From Nostocoides sp. (lineage in GTDB: Bacteria > Actinomycetota > Actinomycetes > Actinomycetales > Dermatophilaceae), in assembly GCA_016702415.1 (NCBI GenBank), contig JADJEA010000026.1, positions 1-64,000 on the forward strand: 64,000 nt of DNA. Direction: 5' to 3'. Below the pieces are notes generated by a model. The model was not told the origin of the DNA. It ran no database searches and saw only the letters and a program-made list of their open reading frames with translations. The position numbers were made by a program, and so were the translations under genes. The first letter of the stretch is position 1. Each line of letters opens with the position of its first letter. Positions 44,566 through 53,533 of the stretch are shown piece after piece.

Positions 44566-47048
44566 TCAGAAGTCGATACGCCATATCCCGCGACCGTGCG
44601 TGCCGATCACGACCGCCATCGCTCCGGGCACGGTGCGCACGCTCAGCGCGGGCGAGTTGGGCAGGCCCGGGATGCGGTGCCACGTGGTCGGGCTGCTCAT
44701 CGGCGCGAGGAAGACCCCGACATCGGTGCCGAGGACCAGGTTGCCCTTGACGATCGCCAGGGCGTTGCCCGGTGCGTCCGGCAGGTTGCCGGTCAGATCG
44801 GTCCACGTCCGGCCACCATTGGTCGACTCGAACACCACCCCGAGACCGCCGCCGGGGATCCACTTGCGGGAGTAGCCGTTGAACACGGCATACACATGCG
44901 CCGGGTTGGCCGGGTCCACCGTGAGGCCGGCGACATAGCGGTTCGGCAGGTTCGGGGCCGAGATCCGGTGCCAGGTGCCGCCGTAGTTGGTGTCGATGCC
45001 CGTCTCGAACGTCGGGCCCGGGTTCGCCACGCCGTCGATCCAGCCGGCATAGGTGGTCGAGCCCGAGGCGGCCAGCGCGGTGCCGAGCTTCGGCAGGCCG
45101 AGTCCGTCGGTGCCGAAGGTGTGCACGGCTTCCAGTCGCAGGTGCTTCCCGAGCAGACCGTGTTCCAGCCCTTCGTCGTCCGCCAGACCCTCGAGCCTGC
45201 CGCGACCCAGGTGTTGGCGTTGGTGACATCGGCCTGGAAGGGGGCGATGAACCGCGCCGACGGGTCGCAGTTGCTGCCGGTGTACTCCCCGCAGATCGGC
45301 GTGACGTTGGTAAAGCTATGGCCGCCGTCGCTGGTGCGGTACATGTTCAGACCGACGTACTCCCCGACGGCGCGCGACGCATTCGCCGGGTCGACCAGGA
45401 CGTAACCGCCGTCGCCTCCGGCCGGCTCGATATTCGTCTTCGCCGGCCGCAGAAGGGAGGTCCCGTTGTCCTGCAGGCCACCCCAGTACGCCGTGCCCGT
45501 GCCCATGCGCCCGGCGGCGGCGTCGTAGTACTGCAAAGTCAGCAGGGTGGCGTTGTGGGATGCCCATCCGCCGTAGCCGCTGCGCGTCGTCGAGCGCGAA
45601 TAGACACCGCCATCGTTGCCAATGACCACGCGGCCGCCGGCGATCGCGATCGCATGCTGGTCGGGGTGCGTCGTCTTGGGGCAGGAGGAGCCGCAGGCGA
45701 GCCCGTAGTTCCAGTAGGGGCTTGCGGTCTTCCAGGTCTTGCCGCCGTCACGCGTCTCGTAGACCTCCTCGAGGCCGACATAGACGTGCTTGGGGTTGGC
45801 CGGGTCGACGGCGACGAACTGGTTGTACCAGGCCTGGATCCCCGGGTTATAGCCGGGGAAGGTCAGCGCCGAACCCGACGCCATGAGCGTGGCGTCGTCG
45901 GCGAGCTTGGTCCACGCCCCACCCGGGTTGCCGGTGGGGGCGACGAAAATACCCTGGAGGATCGAGTCGTCGCCGCCGGCGAGGCGAGCGGGCGACTGGA
46001 CCACGGCATACAGGCGGGAACCGGCGGCGTCGTAGGCGAAGGTCGTCCGGCCGATGTCGGCGGCATCGAGGTCGCCACCCGGGGAGAGCTTCATGAAACT
46101 CCCCTTGGCCCCGCCGGTCTTGGACAGATAGAAGCCGTTGTATGCCGATCCGCCCCGCCATCCGAGCACGGCCAGAACCTGCTTGCCGCCGGTCCCGGGC
46201 CGGATAGCGACATCGGTGATGAACGAGGTCGCATAGGGCGAATCGGTGGGGTTGGGGTCGGGCTTGAGGACAAGGGTCCACGCGCCGGCCGCGGTGGTGC
46301 TCGAGTGGCGGTACAGACCCTGGCTGGTCGCGGCATACATCATCCCCATGCCGTCGTCGACGAGGCGGAACACCTGGTGATTCATCAACTCGGTGCCGCC
46401 CACGCGCGTGAACGTCGAGCCGCCATTGGTCGAGCGATAGACGCCGACGCCGAGATAGGAGTCGCCATTGGTGTTGGCCTCGCCGGTCCCGACCCACAGG
46501 GCCTTGTCCTTGGCGATGCCGAGGGCACCGATGGACAACGTGGGCATGCCGTCCCAGATCGAGGACCAGTGTCGACCGGCGTCCGTGGACTTCCACACCC
46601 CGCCCGCAGCGGCACCGGCGTAATAGGTCTGACCGGCGATGGCGAGCGCGGTCATCCGGCCGCCGACCACCTGGAATCCGGACCCCTCGTTGGACCAGAC
46701 CGGATCGGAGTAGCCCGCGGGCTCGGCGACCATGCCGGTCGTCGTGAGCTGGCTGACATAGGCACGCGCTGCGGGGACGGCGGCCGCCTGAGCTCGTGCG
46801 GCGATGAGCGCCTGGGCGGAGACGCTCTCGGCGGGGAGGCTGCGCTGCTGGGCATACTGCTCGGCCATGTCGGCGACCTCGAGGGAGTCACCATCACCCT
46901 CGCGCGCGGCGGCGTTGTGCAGTTGATGGGTCTGCAACTGGGCCCACCGTGGCGACGGGGCCGGGCTCGCGGCCACGGCCGCGGTGGCTCCGGTGACGGC
47001 CAACGCCAGGGCGAGGGTGGTGGTGCGGCGTACGCGTGACTGGGTCAT
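44566..47048 (-). CDS. Large secreted BNR/Asp-box beta-propeller protein, GH74-like (one frameshift)
   Basis: About 827 residues. GGAGG precedes ATG at 47048, which begins a signal peptide (TTTLALALAVTGATAAVAAS). Many Asp-box repeats follow: STDAGRHWSS, STNGGSTFTR, TRDGGKTWKT, TSDGGHSFTN, STNGGRTWTD, with VDPANPxHVYV turns, as in two-domain propellers such as GH74 xyloglucanases and sortilin-like proteins. One base is missing near 45128. After it the frame continues HTFGTDGLGLPKLGTALAAS to TWRIDF-like GIWRIDF at the end. Enzymatic activity is unproven. A LacI-type operator lies upstream, and a strong terminator follows. Confidence 0.8.
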
Positions 47049-47103
47049 CGGTCCTCCGGTTCGGGCGGGGCTGACTGGCGCAGCCCGGTGGCGCCCTCGG
47101 CCA

Positions 47104-47131
47104 AGCTTGCACCGACAGGCCGGCCTGTAAA
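47104..47131 (-). promoter_or_regulatory. Possible promoter with 14-bp palindrome upstream of the BNR gene
   Basis: Read leftward, TTTACA (47126-47131) and CAAGCT (47104-47109) are 16 nt apart. Between them lies the perfect palindrome ACAGGCCGGCCTGT (47115-47128), which overlaps the -35 end. The palindrome could be a repressor site. Leader length to the ATG at 47048 would be about 50 nt. Confidence 0.35.
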
Positions 47132-47165
47132 GCCCCAGCGCCGTCCAGGTTCCTCCCAGGTTGGA

Positions 47166-47179
47166 TGGGAGCGCTTTCA
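47166..47179. promoter_or_regulatory. LacI-family (CelR-like) operator
   Basis: TGGGAGCGCTTTCA is 12/14 identical to the palindrome TGGGAGCGCTCCCA, the published target of CelR, the cellulase regulator of Thermobifida. It is about 120 nt upstream of the GH74-like BNR gene and about 35 nt upstream of its proposed -35. The match suggests carbohydrate-responsive control of that gene; a LacI regulator gene is not in this window. Confidence 0.55.
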
Positions 47180-47189
47180 CCCGCGGAGC

Positions 47190-47906
47190 CTAGCGCGTCG
47201 GGGCGCGCCACGCGAGGATCGTCAGGAGAATCGCGACGGCCGGGAACCCGAGCGCGTAGTACCTCGTCATCGCGTCCAGCCAGCGCGGCACCGCCTGCGC
47301 CTGCCTGGTCACGGGGTCGACGAGCCGGTCGTCGAGCGCCGCGGCGTTGGTCCGGATCAGCCCGTATGCCGCACCCGCCACCGCGAGCGCTCCCACGACG
47401 GCGGGCCAGACCGGGCTCATGGTGGCGGCGGTCGATCGCCACAGGGCGCTGGGCAGGACCGCGCCGAGGAAGCCGACCACGAGCCCGGCGAACGCGAGCC
47501 CGGGCCGGCGGCTCAGCCACCCCAACGCCATCGGGGCGGCGACGACCGCGACGACCACAGCGAGAACGGCGGCGCCGACGAGGGAGCCGTGGGAGACGGC
47601 ATACGACTCACCGCGCAACCAGGCACCGGCCGCCGGTGGCAGGACCCACAGTCCGAGGACGCCGAGCAGGGTCAAGGCGGTGGTGCCCAAGGTGCGGGCA
47701 CGGCGGGGCGCGTTCTCGGGGAGGGCGAGGGAGACGGCATACGCCAGCGGGGGCCCGAAGACCTCCGCAGGCGTCTGGCCGGTGTCGGCACAGTGCGCCT
47801 GGACCTCGGCGAGGGCGGCCCCGATCGCCTCGCCGGGAACATCCCGCACGCGGAGGGCGAGGACGAAGTCGCACTCCCACTTTTCGGTCCCACGAGTGGC
47901 GTTCAT
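47190..47906 (-). CDS. Membrane protein partnered with PadR regulator (HAAS-type)
   Basis: 238 residues. A soluble N-terminal segment of about 60 residues (VLALRVRDVPGEAIGAALAE, then VFGPPLAYAVSLALP) resembles the helical HAAS domain usually found beside PadR regulators. Six or so hydrophobic segments follow. ATG at 47906 overlaps the padR stop (ATGA). The pair is a common module, but its signal is unknown. Confidence 0.75.
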   Translation of the reverse strand: MNATRGTEKWECDFVLALRVRDVPGEAIGAALAEVQAHCADTGQTPAEVFGPPLAYAVSLALPENAPRRARTLGTTALTLLGVLGLWVLPPAAGAWLRGESYAVSHGSLVGAAVLAVVVAVVAAPMALGWLSRRPGLAFAGLVVGFLGAVLPSALWRSTAATMSPVWPAVVGALAVAGAAYGLIRTNAAALDDRLVDPVTRQAQAVPRWLDAMTRYYALGFPAVAILLTILAWRAPTR

Positions 47907-48268
47907 CTGTCTGCTCCTTCGGACGTGCCGGCCGGAGCGCCCGTGACGAGGCCCCCGATCGCGACGGTGAATTCGGCCCATCCCCGGGCCTGGCGCGTAA
48001 GTTCGGCCTGGCCGGACGGGCTGAGCGTGTAGTACTTGCGGCCCGGGCCGCCCTCCCCCGCGCGCCACTCGATCTCCACGAGCCCGGCGGCCTCGAGCCG
48101 GCTGAGCAGCGGGTAGAGCGTGCCGCCCTTGACCGCTCCGGCACCGGCCTCGTCGAGGGCAGCGCTGATGGCGTAGCCGTAGGTCGGACCGCGGGAGATG
48201 ATCCCGAGGACGCAGGGCTCGAGAAGGCCGCGCATCCACTCGGCGGGCCACTCCTGCTGCGGACTCAT
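47903..48268 (-). CDS. PadR-family transcriptional regulator
   Basis: 121 residues. Winged helix typical of PadR subfamily 1: LEPCVLGIISRGPTYGYAIS, GTLYPLLSRLEAAGLVEIEW and RKYYTLSPSGQAEL. Overlaps the following membrane-protein gene by ATGA. An inverted repeat straddles its promoter, so self-repression is likely. Confidence 0.92.
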   Translation of the reverse strand: MSPQQEWPAEWMRGLLEPCVLGIISRGPTYGYAISAALDEAGAGAVKGGTLYPLLSRLEAAGLVEIEWRAGEGGPGRKYYTLSPSGQAELTRQARGWAEFTVAIGGLVTGAPAGTSEGADR

Positions 48269-48272
48269 GGCT

Positions 48273-48312
48273 ATATCGTTGCGCTATCTAGTCAGATTGT
48301 CAACATAGATAG
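48273..48312 (-). promoter_or_regulatory. padR promoter with overlapping inverted-repeat operator
   Basis: Leftward TTGACA (48298-48303) is a perfect -35. A -10-like CGATAT at 48273-48278 lies 19 nt on, placing the start of transcription at or very near the ATG (48268), so a leaderless message is likely. CTATCTA (48284-48290) and TAGATAG (48306-48312) form an inverted repeat around the -35, a reasonable PadR site. This is an AT-rich island in very GC-rich DNA. Confidence 0.55.
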
Positions 48313-48391
48313 ATGGGCAACTCACGTGGCCGGTGGGTGGGGGCGGCGCTGGTCCGAGGATGCAAGGCGCCGGTATGCCGAGGCCTGGGTG

Positions 48392-48472
48392 GGCGAGCGG
48401 GCCGAACGTCCCGACGAGGCCGACCGGCCGCGCGGGACGCCGGGGCCGGGATGGCGAGCGGGCCGAACGTCC
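48392..48472. repeat. 20-bp direct repeat in the groEL-padR gap
   Basis: GGCGAGCGGGCCGAACGTCC occurs at 48392-48411 and again at 48453-48472, 61 nt apart. It lies between the padR promoter and the groEL terminator. No gene fits in this 293-nt gap (48269-48561). Confidence 0.75.
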
Positions 48473-48496
48473 AGCCGCGGGCGGCGAGCCAGGGAC

Positions 48497-48548
48497 GCCG
48501 AGAGCCCCCTGTCCCACGGACGAGTCCGTGGGACAGGGGGCTCTCGGC
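48497..48548 (-). terminator. Very strong hairpin terminator of groESL
   Basis: A perfect 25-bp stem (48497-48521 with 48524-48548) with a 2-nt centre, extended beyond one mismatch by a further five pairs. It starts 14 nt after the groEL stop on the minus strand. Confidence 0.92.
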
Positions 48549-48561
48549 CTCCCTGGCGGGG

Positions 48562-50178
48562 TCAGTGCCCGTGTCCGTGGCCGTGACCGGCCGCGGGAGC
48601 GGACTCCTCCTCCTTCTTCTCGACCACGAGCGTGTCGGTGGTCAGGACCATCGACGCGATCGAGGCGGCATTGCGCAGCGCGGAGCGGGTGACCTTGACC
48701 GGGTCGACGACGCCGGCGGCGACCAGGTCGACATACTCACCGGTCGCGGCGTTGAGGCCCTGGCCGACCGGGAGCTCGGCGACCCGAGCGACGGCGACAT
48801 AGCCCTCGTAGCCGGCGTTCTCGGCGATCCAGCGCAGCGGCTCGGCGGCCGCCTTGCGGACGATATTGGCACCGGTCAGCTCGTCACCGGTGAGGCCGAG
48901 GGCGTCCAGCGCGGGCAGCGCGTGGACCAGGGCGGTGCCGCCACCGGCGACGATGCCCTCCTCGATCGCGGCGCGGGTGGCCGAGATGGCGTCCTCGATG
49001 CGGTGCTTCTTTTCCTTGAGCTCGACCTCGGTGTGCGCACCGACCTTGATCACACAGACGCCGCCGGCGAGCTTGGCCAGACGCTCCTGGAGCTTCTCGC
49101 GGTCCCAGTCGGAGTCGGTCTTCTCGATCTCCGCCTTGATCTGGTTGATCCGCCCGGTGACCTCGTCGGCGTCGCCGGCACCGTCGACGATCGTCGTGGT
49201 GTCCTTAGTGACGACGACGCGGCGGGCCTGGCCGAGCAGGTCGAGACCGACCTGGTCGAGCTTGAGGCCGACCTCCTCGGAGATGACCTGACCGCCGGTC
49301 AGGACGGCCATGTCCTGGAGCATCGCCTTGCGCCGGTCACCGAATCCGGGCGCCTTGACGGCGACCGCGTTGAAGGTGCCGCGGAGCTTGTTGACGACGA
49401 GCGTGGAGAGGGCCTCCCCGTCGACGTCCTCGGCGATGATCGCCAACGGCTTGCCGGTCTTCATGACCTTCTCCAGCACCGGCAGCATGTCGGCGATGGT
49501 CGAGATCTTGGCCTGGTTGATCAGGATGTAGGCGTCCTCGAGGACGGCCTCCATGCGCTCCGGGTCCGTCACGAAGTAGGGGCTGATGTAGCCCTTGTCG
49601 AACTGCATGCCCTCGGTGAACTCGAGGACGGTCTCGGCGGTCGAGGACTCCTCGACGGTGATGACGCCATCCTTGCCGACCTTGTCGAAGGCGTCGGCGA
49701 TGATCGAGCCGATCCCCTCGTCCTGCGCCGAGAGGGCGGCGACGGAGGCGATCTCCTCCTTGCCGCCGAGCTCGCGGGCGTTGGCCAGCAGTTGGTCGTT
49801 GAGCGCCTCGACGGCCTGGTCGATGCCGCGCTTGAGGCTCGCGGGGGCGGCGCCGGCCGCGACATTGCGCAGGCCCTCCTTGACCATCGCCTGGGCGAGG
49901 ACGGTCGCCGTCGTCGTGCCGTCACCGGCGACGTCGTTGGTCTTGGTCGCGACCTCCTTGGCGAGCTGGGCGCCGAGGTTCTCGTACGGGTCGTCGAGCT
50001 CCACCTCACGGGCGATGGTCACGCCGTCGTTGGTGATGGTCGGGGCGCCCCACTTCTTGTCGATGACGACATTGCGGCCCTTGGGGCCGAGGGTCACCTT
50101 GACGGCGTTCGCGAGCGCGTCGACGCCGCGCTCGAGGGACTTGCGGGCGGAGTCGTTGAACTCCAGTTGCTTGGCCAT
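48562..50178 (-). CDS. groEL: 60-kDa chaperonin GroEL, His-rich C-terminus
   Basis: 538 residues, starting AKQLEFNDSARKSLERGVDA. ATP-binding block DVAGDGTTTATVLAQAMVKE, conserved LKRGIDQAVE and EEGIVAGGGTAL. The tail is GHGHGHGH instead of the Gly-Met repeats of canonical GroEL; a His-rich end is known from actinobacterial GroEL1 chaperonins carried with groES. Second gene of groES-groEL, 118 nt after groES, with a large hairpin between. HrcA/CIRCE control is predicted from the operators upstream of groES. Confidence 0.97.
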   Translation of the reverse strand: MAKQLEFNDSARKSLERGVDALANAVKVTLGPKGRNVVIDKKWGAPTITNDGVTIAREVELDDPYENLGAQLAKEVATKTNDVAGDGTTTATVLAQAMVKEGLRNVAAGAAPASLKRGIDQAVEALNDQLLANARELGGKEEIASVAALSAQDEGIGSIIADAFDKVGKDGVITVEESSTAETVLEFTEGMQFDKGYISPYFVTDPERMEAVLEDAYILINQAKISTIADMLPVLEKVMKTGKPLAIIAEDVDGEALSTLVVNKLRGTFNAVAVKAPGFGDRRKAMLQDMAVLTGGQVISEEVGLKLDQVGLDLLGQARRVVVTKDTTTIVDGAGDADEVTGRINQIKAEIEKTDSDWDREKLQERLAKLAGGVCVIKVGAHTEVELKEKKHRIEDAISATRAAIEEGIVAGGGTALVHALPALDALGLTGDELTGANIVRKAAAEPLRWIAENAGYEGYVAVARVAELPVGQGLNAATGEYVDLVAAGVVDPVKVTRSALRNAASIASMVLTTDTLVVEKKEEESAPAAGHGHGHGH

Positions 50179-50216
50179 GAATGTCCTCTGAGGGTCTATC
50201 TGCTTCGGGGATGGAC

Positions 50217-50275
50217 GACGTATGCCGTGACCTCACCGGTCCCGTGGGACCCGGGGTGAGCCCACGGCATACGTC
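50217..50275 (-). other. Large nested hairpin between groES and groEL
   Basis: Outer 13-bp perfect stem GACGTATGCCGTG/CACGGCATACGTC (50217-50229 with 50263-50275), then, after a 2-nt internal loop, CTCACC/GGTGAG, and an inner GGTCCC-GT-GGGACC. It lies 21 nt after groES and 39 nt before groEL. Such a structure could stop part of the transcription or mark a processing site that sets unequal amounts of GroES and GroEL. Both arms contain the over-represented GTATGCC/GGCATAC heptamer. Confidence 0.8.
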
Positions 50276-50296
50276 AGGGGTGCTGGGATCGGCGCG

Positions 50297-50593
50297 TCAC
50301 TCGACGACGGCGAGAACGTCGCGCGCGGAGAGGATGAGGTACTCCTGGCCGCCGTGCTTGATCTCGGTCCCGCCGTACTTGCTGTAGATGACCCGGTCGC
50401 CGACCTTGACGTCGAGCGGGATGCGCTCGTCGCCGTCCTCGTTCCAGCGGCCGGGGCCGACGGCGAGGACTTCGCCCTCCTGGGGCTTCTCCTTGGCGGT
50501 GTCAGGGATGACCAGACCGGACGCGGTCGTCTGCTCGGCCTCGAGGCTCTTGATGACGATGCGGTCCTCGAGCGGCTTGATGGAAACCGACAT
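50297..50593 (-). CDS. groES: 10-kDa co-chaperonin GroES
   Basis: 98 residues, SVSIKPLEDRIVIKSLEAEQ, mobile loop TTASGLVIPDTAKEKPQEGE, and the end GTEIKHGGQEYLILSARDVL. It caps the GroEL ring. ATG at 50593. Two CIRCE operators and a good promoter lie 100-170 nt upstream. Confidence 0.97.
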   Translation of the reverse strand: MSVSIKPLEDRIVIKSLEAEQTTASGLVIPDTAKEKPQEGEVLAVGPGRWNEDGDERIPLDVKVGDRVIYSKYGGTEIKHGGQEYLILSARDVLAVVE

Positions 50594-50685
50594 GAGTGTC
50601 CTTTTCGGATGAGACGTCAGTGTTTCTGATGGCTGGTGCGCGTGGGTCGCGGGCGCCGTCGCGGGGGTCGCTCTCGAGCCGTGCG

Positions 50686-50712
50686 CTGGCACTCACACGA
50701 GGAGAGTGCCAA
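50686..50712. promoter_or_regulatory. CIRCE element 2 (HrcA operator), downstream of the promoter
   Basis: CTGGCACTC-N9-GAGTGCCAA, the CIRCE layout (consensus TTAGCACTC-N9-GAGTGCTAA) with changes confined to the outer positions. It lies within the transcribed leader of groESL. Confidence 0.85.
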
Positions 50713-50719
50713 TGAGGCA

Positions 50720-50748
50720 AATCTAGGTCGCGATTAGCACTCGGTCAA
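50720..50748 (-). promoter_or_regulatory. groESL promoter
   Basis: Leftward TTGACC (50743-50748) and TAGATT (50720-50725) with a 17-nt spacer. The -35 is in the spacer of CIRCE element 1, so HrcA bound there would block RNA polymerase. Confidence 0.75.
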
Positions 50749-50760
50749 CTCGAGTGCCAG
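50734..50760. promoter_or_regulatory. CIRCE element 1 (HrcA operator), over the -35
   Basis: TTAGCACTC-N9-GAGTGCCAG; the left half is the exact consensus and the right half has two changes. Together with element 2, 22 nt away, it predicts tight HrcA repression of groESL. hrcA itself is not in the window. Confidence 0.9.
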
Positions 50761-50804
50761 GCTGGGCGCGCCTCGCGGCTGCGTGCCTGGTGTTGGATTG
50801 AGCG

Positions 50805-52028
50805 GTGGACATCACGCAGGCGCGCTGGCTCAGCTCACCCGAGGGCTATGCGCTGCTGCGTGAACTGGGTCCGTATGACGAGTCCGCCGCCCCCGCACTG
50901 TCCGCCCGGTTGCGCGCGGCCGGCTTGGGCGCGGGATTCGTCGCCGCCCTCTTGACCCAGCAGCGGCTCCGCACGCGAGCCCGGGAGAAGTTCGGCAACT
51001 TCGCCGAGGGCATGCTCTTCACCGGCGACGGACTGGAGCAGGCCACGAGGTTCGAGGTCGCCGCCGGCCACGCCCATCGCTTCGCCCAGGCGTCGCTGGC
51101 GACCGTGCATGACCTCGGGTGCGGCATCGGCTCGGACGCGATGGCCCTGTCCGCCTTCGACGTCACGGTCGCGGCCATCGACGCCGATCCGGTGACTGCC
51201 CTCTTTGCCGACACCAATCTGCGCCCGTGGCCCGACTCGCGGGCGCGCCTCGGCCGAGTCGAGGACTGGGCCGCCCCGCCGTCACCGGCCCGCGATCGCG
51301 TCGGAGCCTGGCTCGATCCGGCGCGCCGGACTGGACAGACCGACGCTCGCGGCCGCCCGCGCCGGGTCTTCTCGCTGGAGGAGATCGCCCCGTCGTGGGA
51401 GAGGGTCCTCGCCGTCGCTGCCGCGGTGCCGGCGACGGGGGTGAAGTTGTCCCCGTCCTTTCCTCACGACCGGATCCCGCGAGGGAGCGAGGCACAGTGG
51501 GTCTCATGGTCGGGCGAGGTCCTCGAATGCACGATCTGGTGGGGTCCGCTGGCGCGCACGACAGGACGCACCGCAGCGGTGCTGCGCCCCGGGCGGGCAC
51601 CGATCGAGGTCACCGAGGACGTCGCCACCGCGCAGGTCCCCGCGATCCCCAGCCTGGCCCAGGTGCGTCCCTGGCTCTACGAGGCGGACCGGGCCCTGGT
51701 CCAGGCGGGCCTGGTCGGGGCCGTCACCGCGGCGACGGACGGTCGCGAACTGGAACCGGGGCTCGGTTTCGTGACGGCGGATGCGGCATACGACCTGGGG
51801 TTTGCCCGCCGGTATGCCGTCACCGCCGCCCTGCCGTTCACCGTCAAGGCCGTCCGGGCCTGGCTGCGCGCCCGGGGCGTGACCTCGCTGACCGTCAAGA
51901 AGCGCGGCGTTCGGCTCGACGACGAGGCCCTCCGGCGCCAACTCAAGGTCCGGGCCGGCGACGAGGGGACGATGCTGCTGACCCGGGTAGCCGGACGCCA
52001 GTGCGCCCTGATGCTCGAGGCCGACTGA
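50805..52028 (+). CDS. THUMP-like domain class I SAM-dependent methyltransferase
   Basis: 407 residues. SAM motif I TVHDLGCGIGSDAMALSAFD, an acidic loop VAAIDADPVTALFA, and motif IV-like GAWLDPARRTG. The C-terminal KAVRAWLRARGVTSLTVKKRG segment is the THUMP-like domain (Pfam name), which suggests an RNA substrate. GTG at 50805. It diverges from groESL, so its promoter must be near the CIRCE elements. Confidence 0.87.
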   Translation: MDITQARWLSSPEGYALLRELGPYDESAAPALSARLRAAGLGAGFVAALLTQQRLRTRAREKFGNFAEGMLFTGDGLEQATRFEVAAGHAHRFAQASLATVHDLGCGIGSDAMALSAFDVTVAAIDADPVTALFADTNLRPWPDSRARLGRVEDWAAPPSPARDRVGAWLDPARRTGQTDARGRPRRVFSLEEIAPSWERVLAVAAAVPATGVKLSPSFPHDRIPRGSEAQWVSWSGEVLECTIWWGPLARTTGRTAAVLRPGRAPIEVTEDVATAQVPAIPSLAQVRPWLYEADRALVQAGLVGAVTAATDGRELEPGLGFVTADAAYDLGFARRYAVTAALPFTVKAVRAWLRARGVTSLTVKKRGVRLDDEALRRQLKVRAGDEGTMLLTRVAGRQCALMLEAD

Positions 52029-52037
52029 CGCGCGGGG

Positions 52038-52850
52038 TCAGCGCGCCGCGTTGACCTCGTCACGCCAGGCCAGCCACGGCCCGACCACGGACAGGTCGTA
52101 TGCCGGTCCCCCCAGCCCGATCGTGAACAGGGTCGCGCCCTGAGCCAGGAGAGGCCGGCCCTCGACCTCGGGGGCATCGGGAGCGCGGCCGGTGCGTCCC
52201 GGGCCGCCGACCCCGACGGAGACCTCGATGTCGGCGAAGTCCCGGCCCTCCCGGGCACAGTGCTCCTTCAGGACCGCGATCTTGTGGTCGAGGTCCGCGC
52301 CCTGGACGAAGGTGTGCCAGATGTCGGCATGCCGGGCGACCAAGCGGAGCGTCTTCTTCTCGCCGCCGCCGCCGATGAGGACGGGGATGGAGCGGGTGGG
52401 GGTCGGGTTGAGCTTGGTCCAGCGCTCCTCGATGACCGGAAGGGCCTCGGCGAGCGCGTCGAGACGTCCTCCGGCAGTGCCGAACTCGTAGCCGTACTCG
52501 GTGTAGTCACGCTCGAACCAGCCCGACCCGATGCCGAGGATGAGGCGGCCGTCGCTGATGTGGTCGACGGTGCGGGCCATGTCGGCCAGCAACTGCGGGT
52601 TGCGATAGCTATTGCAGGTGACGAGCGCACCGAACTCGACCCGGCTGGTCTGCTGCGCCCACGCCGCGAGCATGGTCCAGCACTCGAAGTGGGCCCCATC
52701 GGGGTCGCCGTAGAGCGGATAGAAGTGGTCCCAGTTGAAGAGGACGTCGACGCCCATCTCCTCCGCCGCCGCCACGGCGTCGCGGATCGCGCCGTAGTCG
52801 GCCTGCTGCGGGTGAAGCTGGACGGCGATGCGCACGGGTCGGGTCGTCAT
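52038..52850 (-). CDS. LLM-class F420-dependent oxidoreductase
   Basis: 270 residues of luciferase-like TIM barrel: VLFNWDHFYPLYGDPDGAHF, CNSYRNPQLLADMARTVDHI, DGRLILGIGSGWFERDYTEY and IPVLIGGGGEKKTLRLVARH. This subgroup uses reduced F420 as hydride donor in actinobacteria. Substrate unknown. ATG at 52850; the two genes nearby on the same strand are separated by 35 nt. Confidence 0.88.
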   Translation of the reverse strand: MTTRPVRIAVQLHPQQADYGAIRDAVAAAEEMGVDVLFNWDHFYPLYGDPDGAHFECWTMLAAWAQQTSRVEFGALVTCNSYRNPQLLADMARTVDHISDGRLILGIGSGWFERDYTEYGYEFGTAGGRLDALAEALPVIEERWTKLNPTPTRSIPVLIGGGGEKKTLRLVARHADIWHTFVQGADLDHKIAVLKEHCAREGRDFADIEVSVGVGGPGRTGRAPDAPEVEGRPLLAQGATLFTIGLGGPAYDLSVVGPWLAWRDEVNAAR

Positions 52851-52885
52851 ACGGCCAGCCTAGGCGGGCCGGCCGACGGTCGCCG

Positions 52886-53500
52886 TCAGACGCGCAGCCA
52901 CTCCCGCCAGCCGCCGTTGAGAACGAGCCAGGCGATCAGGCCGTAGCCGGCCTGGCCGGGGTGGTCGGGGACCTTCGCGACGGCGAGGTCGGACTCCCAC
53001 TGGTCGTGGCCGAGCAGGGGCCGGAAGCAGTCGACGAAGTGGACGCCCCGGCGGGAGCAGACGTCGGCCTGCGCATCCACGAAGACCTCGAGGAGGGCGT
53101 TGACCGAGGGGTCGGTGACCGGCGGCGGGCTGACGACGAAGGTCGAGATGCCCGTGCTCGCGGCGTCGTCGAGGATGGTGGCGAGGTTGAGGCGGTGGCG
53201 GGCGACACTGACGTTCTTGTCGACATCGCTGCGCCCCACCGAGACGACGAGGCGTCGCTCGCCGCGGCCGACGAAGCGCGGCGGGCACTCCTCGCGGAAC
53301 CGCTCGAGAACCTCCGCCGAGGACGCACCCCGGACCCCGAGGTTGTATGCCGTGAGCTCCAGGTCGTCGGTCTGGCTGCGGGCGACCACCCGGGTCACCC
53401 ACCCTTGGCCGCGGGGATCACCTAGGCCGTTGACCAGGGAGTCGCCCAGGAAGACGAGGCCGACGTCGCGGCGGTGCCAGGCAGTGGGGTCGTCAGTCAC
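52886..53500 (-). CDS. SGNH/GDSL-type hydrolase
   Basis: 204 residues without signal peptide. Block I VFLGDSLVNGLGD with the catalytic Ser, block II Gly in NLGVRGASS, block III region VVSVGRSDVDKN (the usual Asn is not clearly placed), and block V DHPGQAGYG with a possible His/Asp pair. It would be a cytoplasmic esterase or lipase. ATG at 53500. Likely on its own transcript, upstream of the LLM gene. Confidence 0.85.
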   Translation of the reverse strand: MTDDPTAWHRRDVGLVFLGDSLVNGLGDPRGQGWVTRVVARSQTDDLELTAYNLGVRGASSAEVLERFREECPPRFVGRGERRLVVSVGRSDVDKNVSVARHRLNLATILDDAASTGISTFVVSPPPVTDPSVNALLEVFVDAQADVCSRRGVHFVDCFRPLLGHDQWESDLAVAKVPDHPGQAGYGLIAWLVLNGGWREWLRV

Positions 53501-53533
53501 GGCCCCACCATAGTTGCGGGGTGAGACTTCGGC

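Noticed and set aside
46000..47048. Annotating the BNR protein as a sialidase
   Set aside because: Asp boxes are present but I see no FRIP motif or arginine triad of sialidases; GH74-like propeller is the more cautious label.
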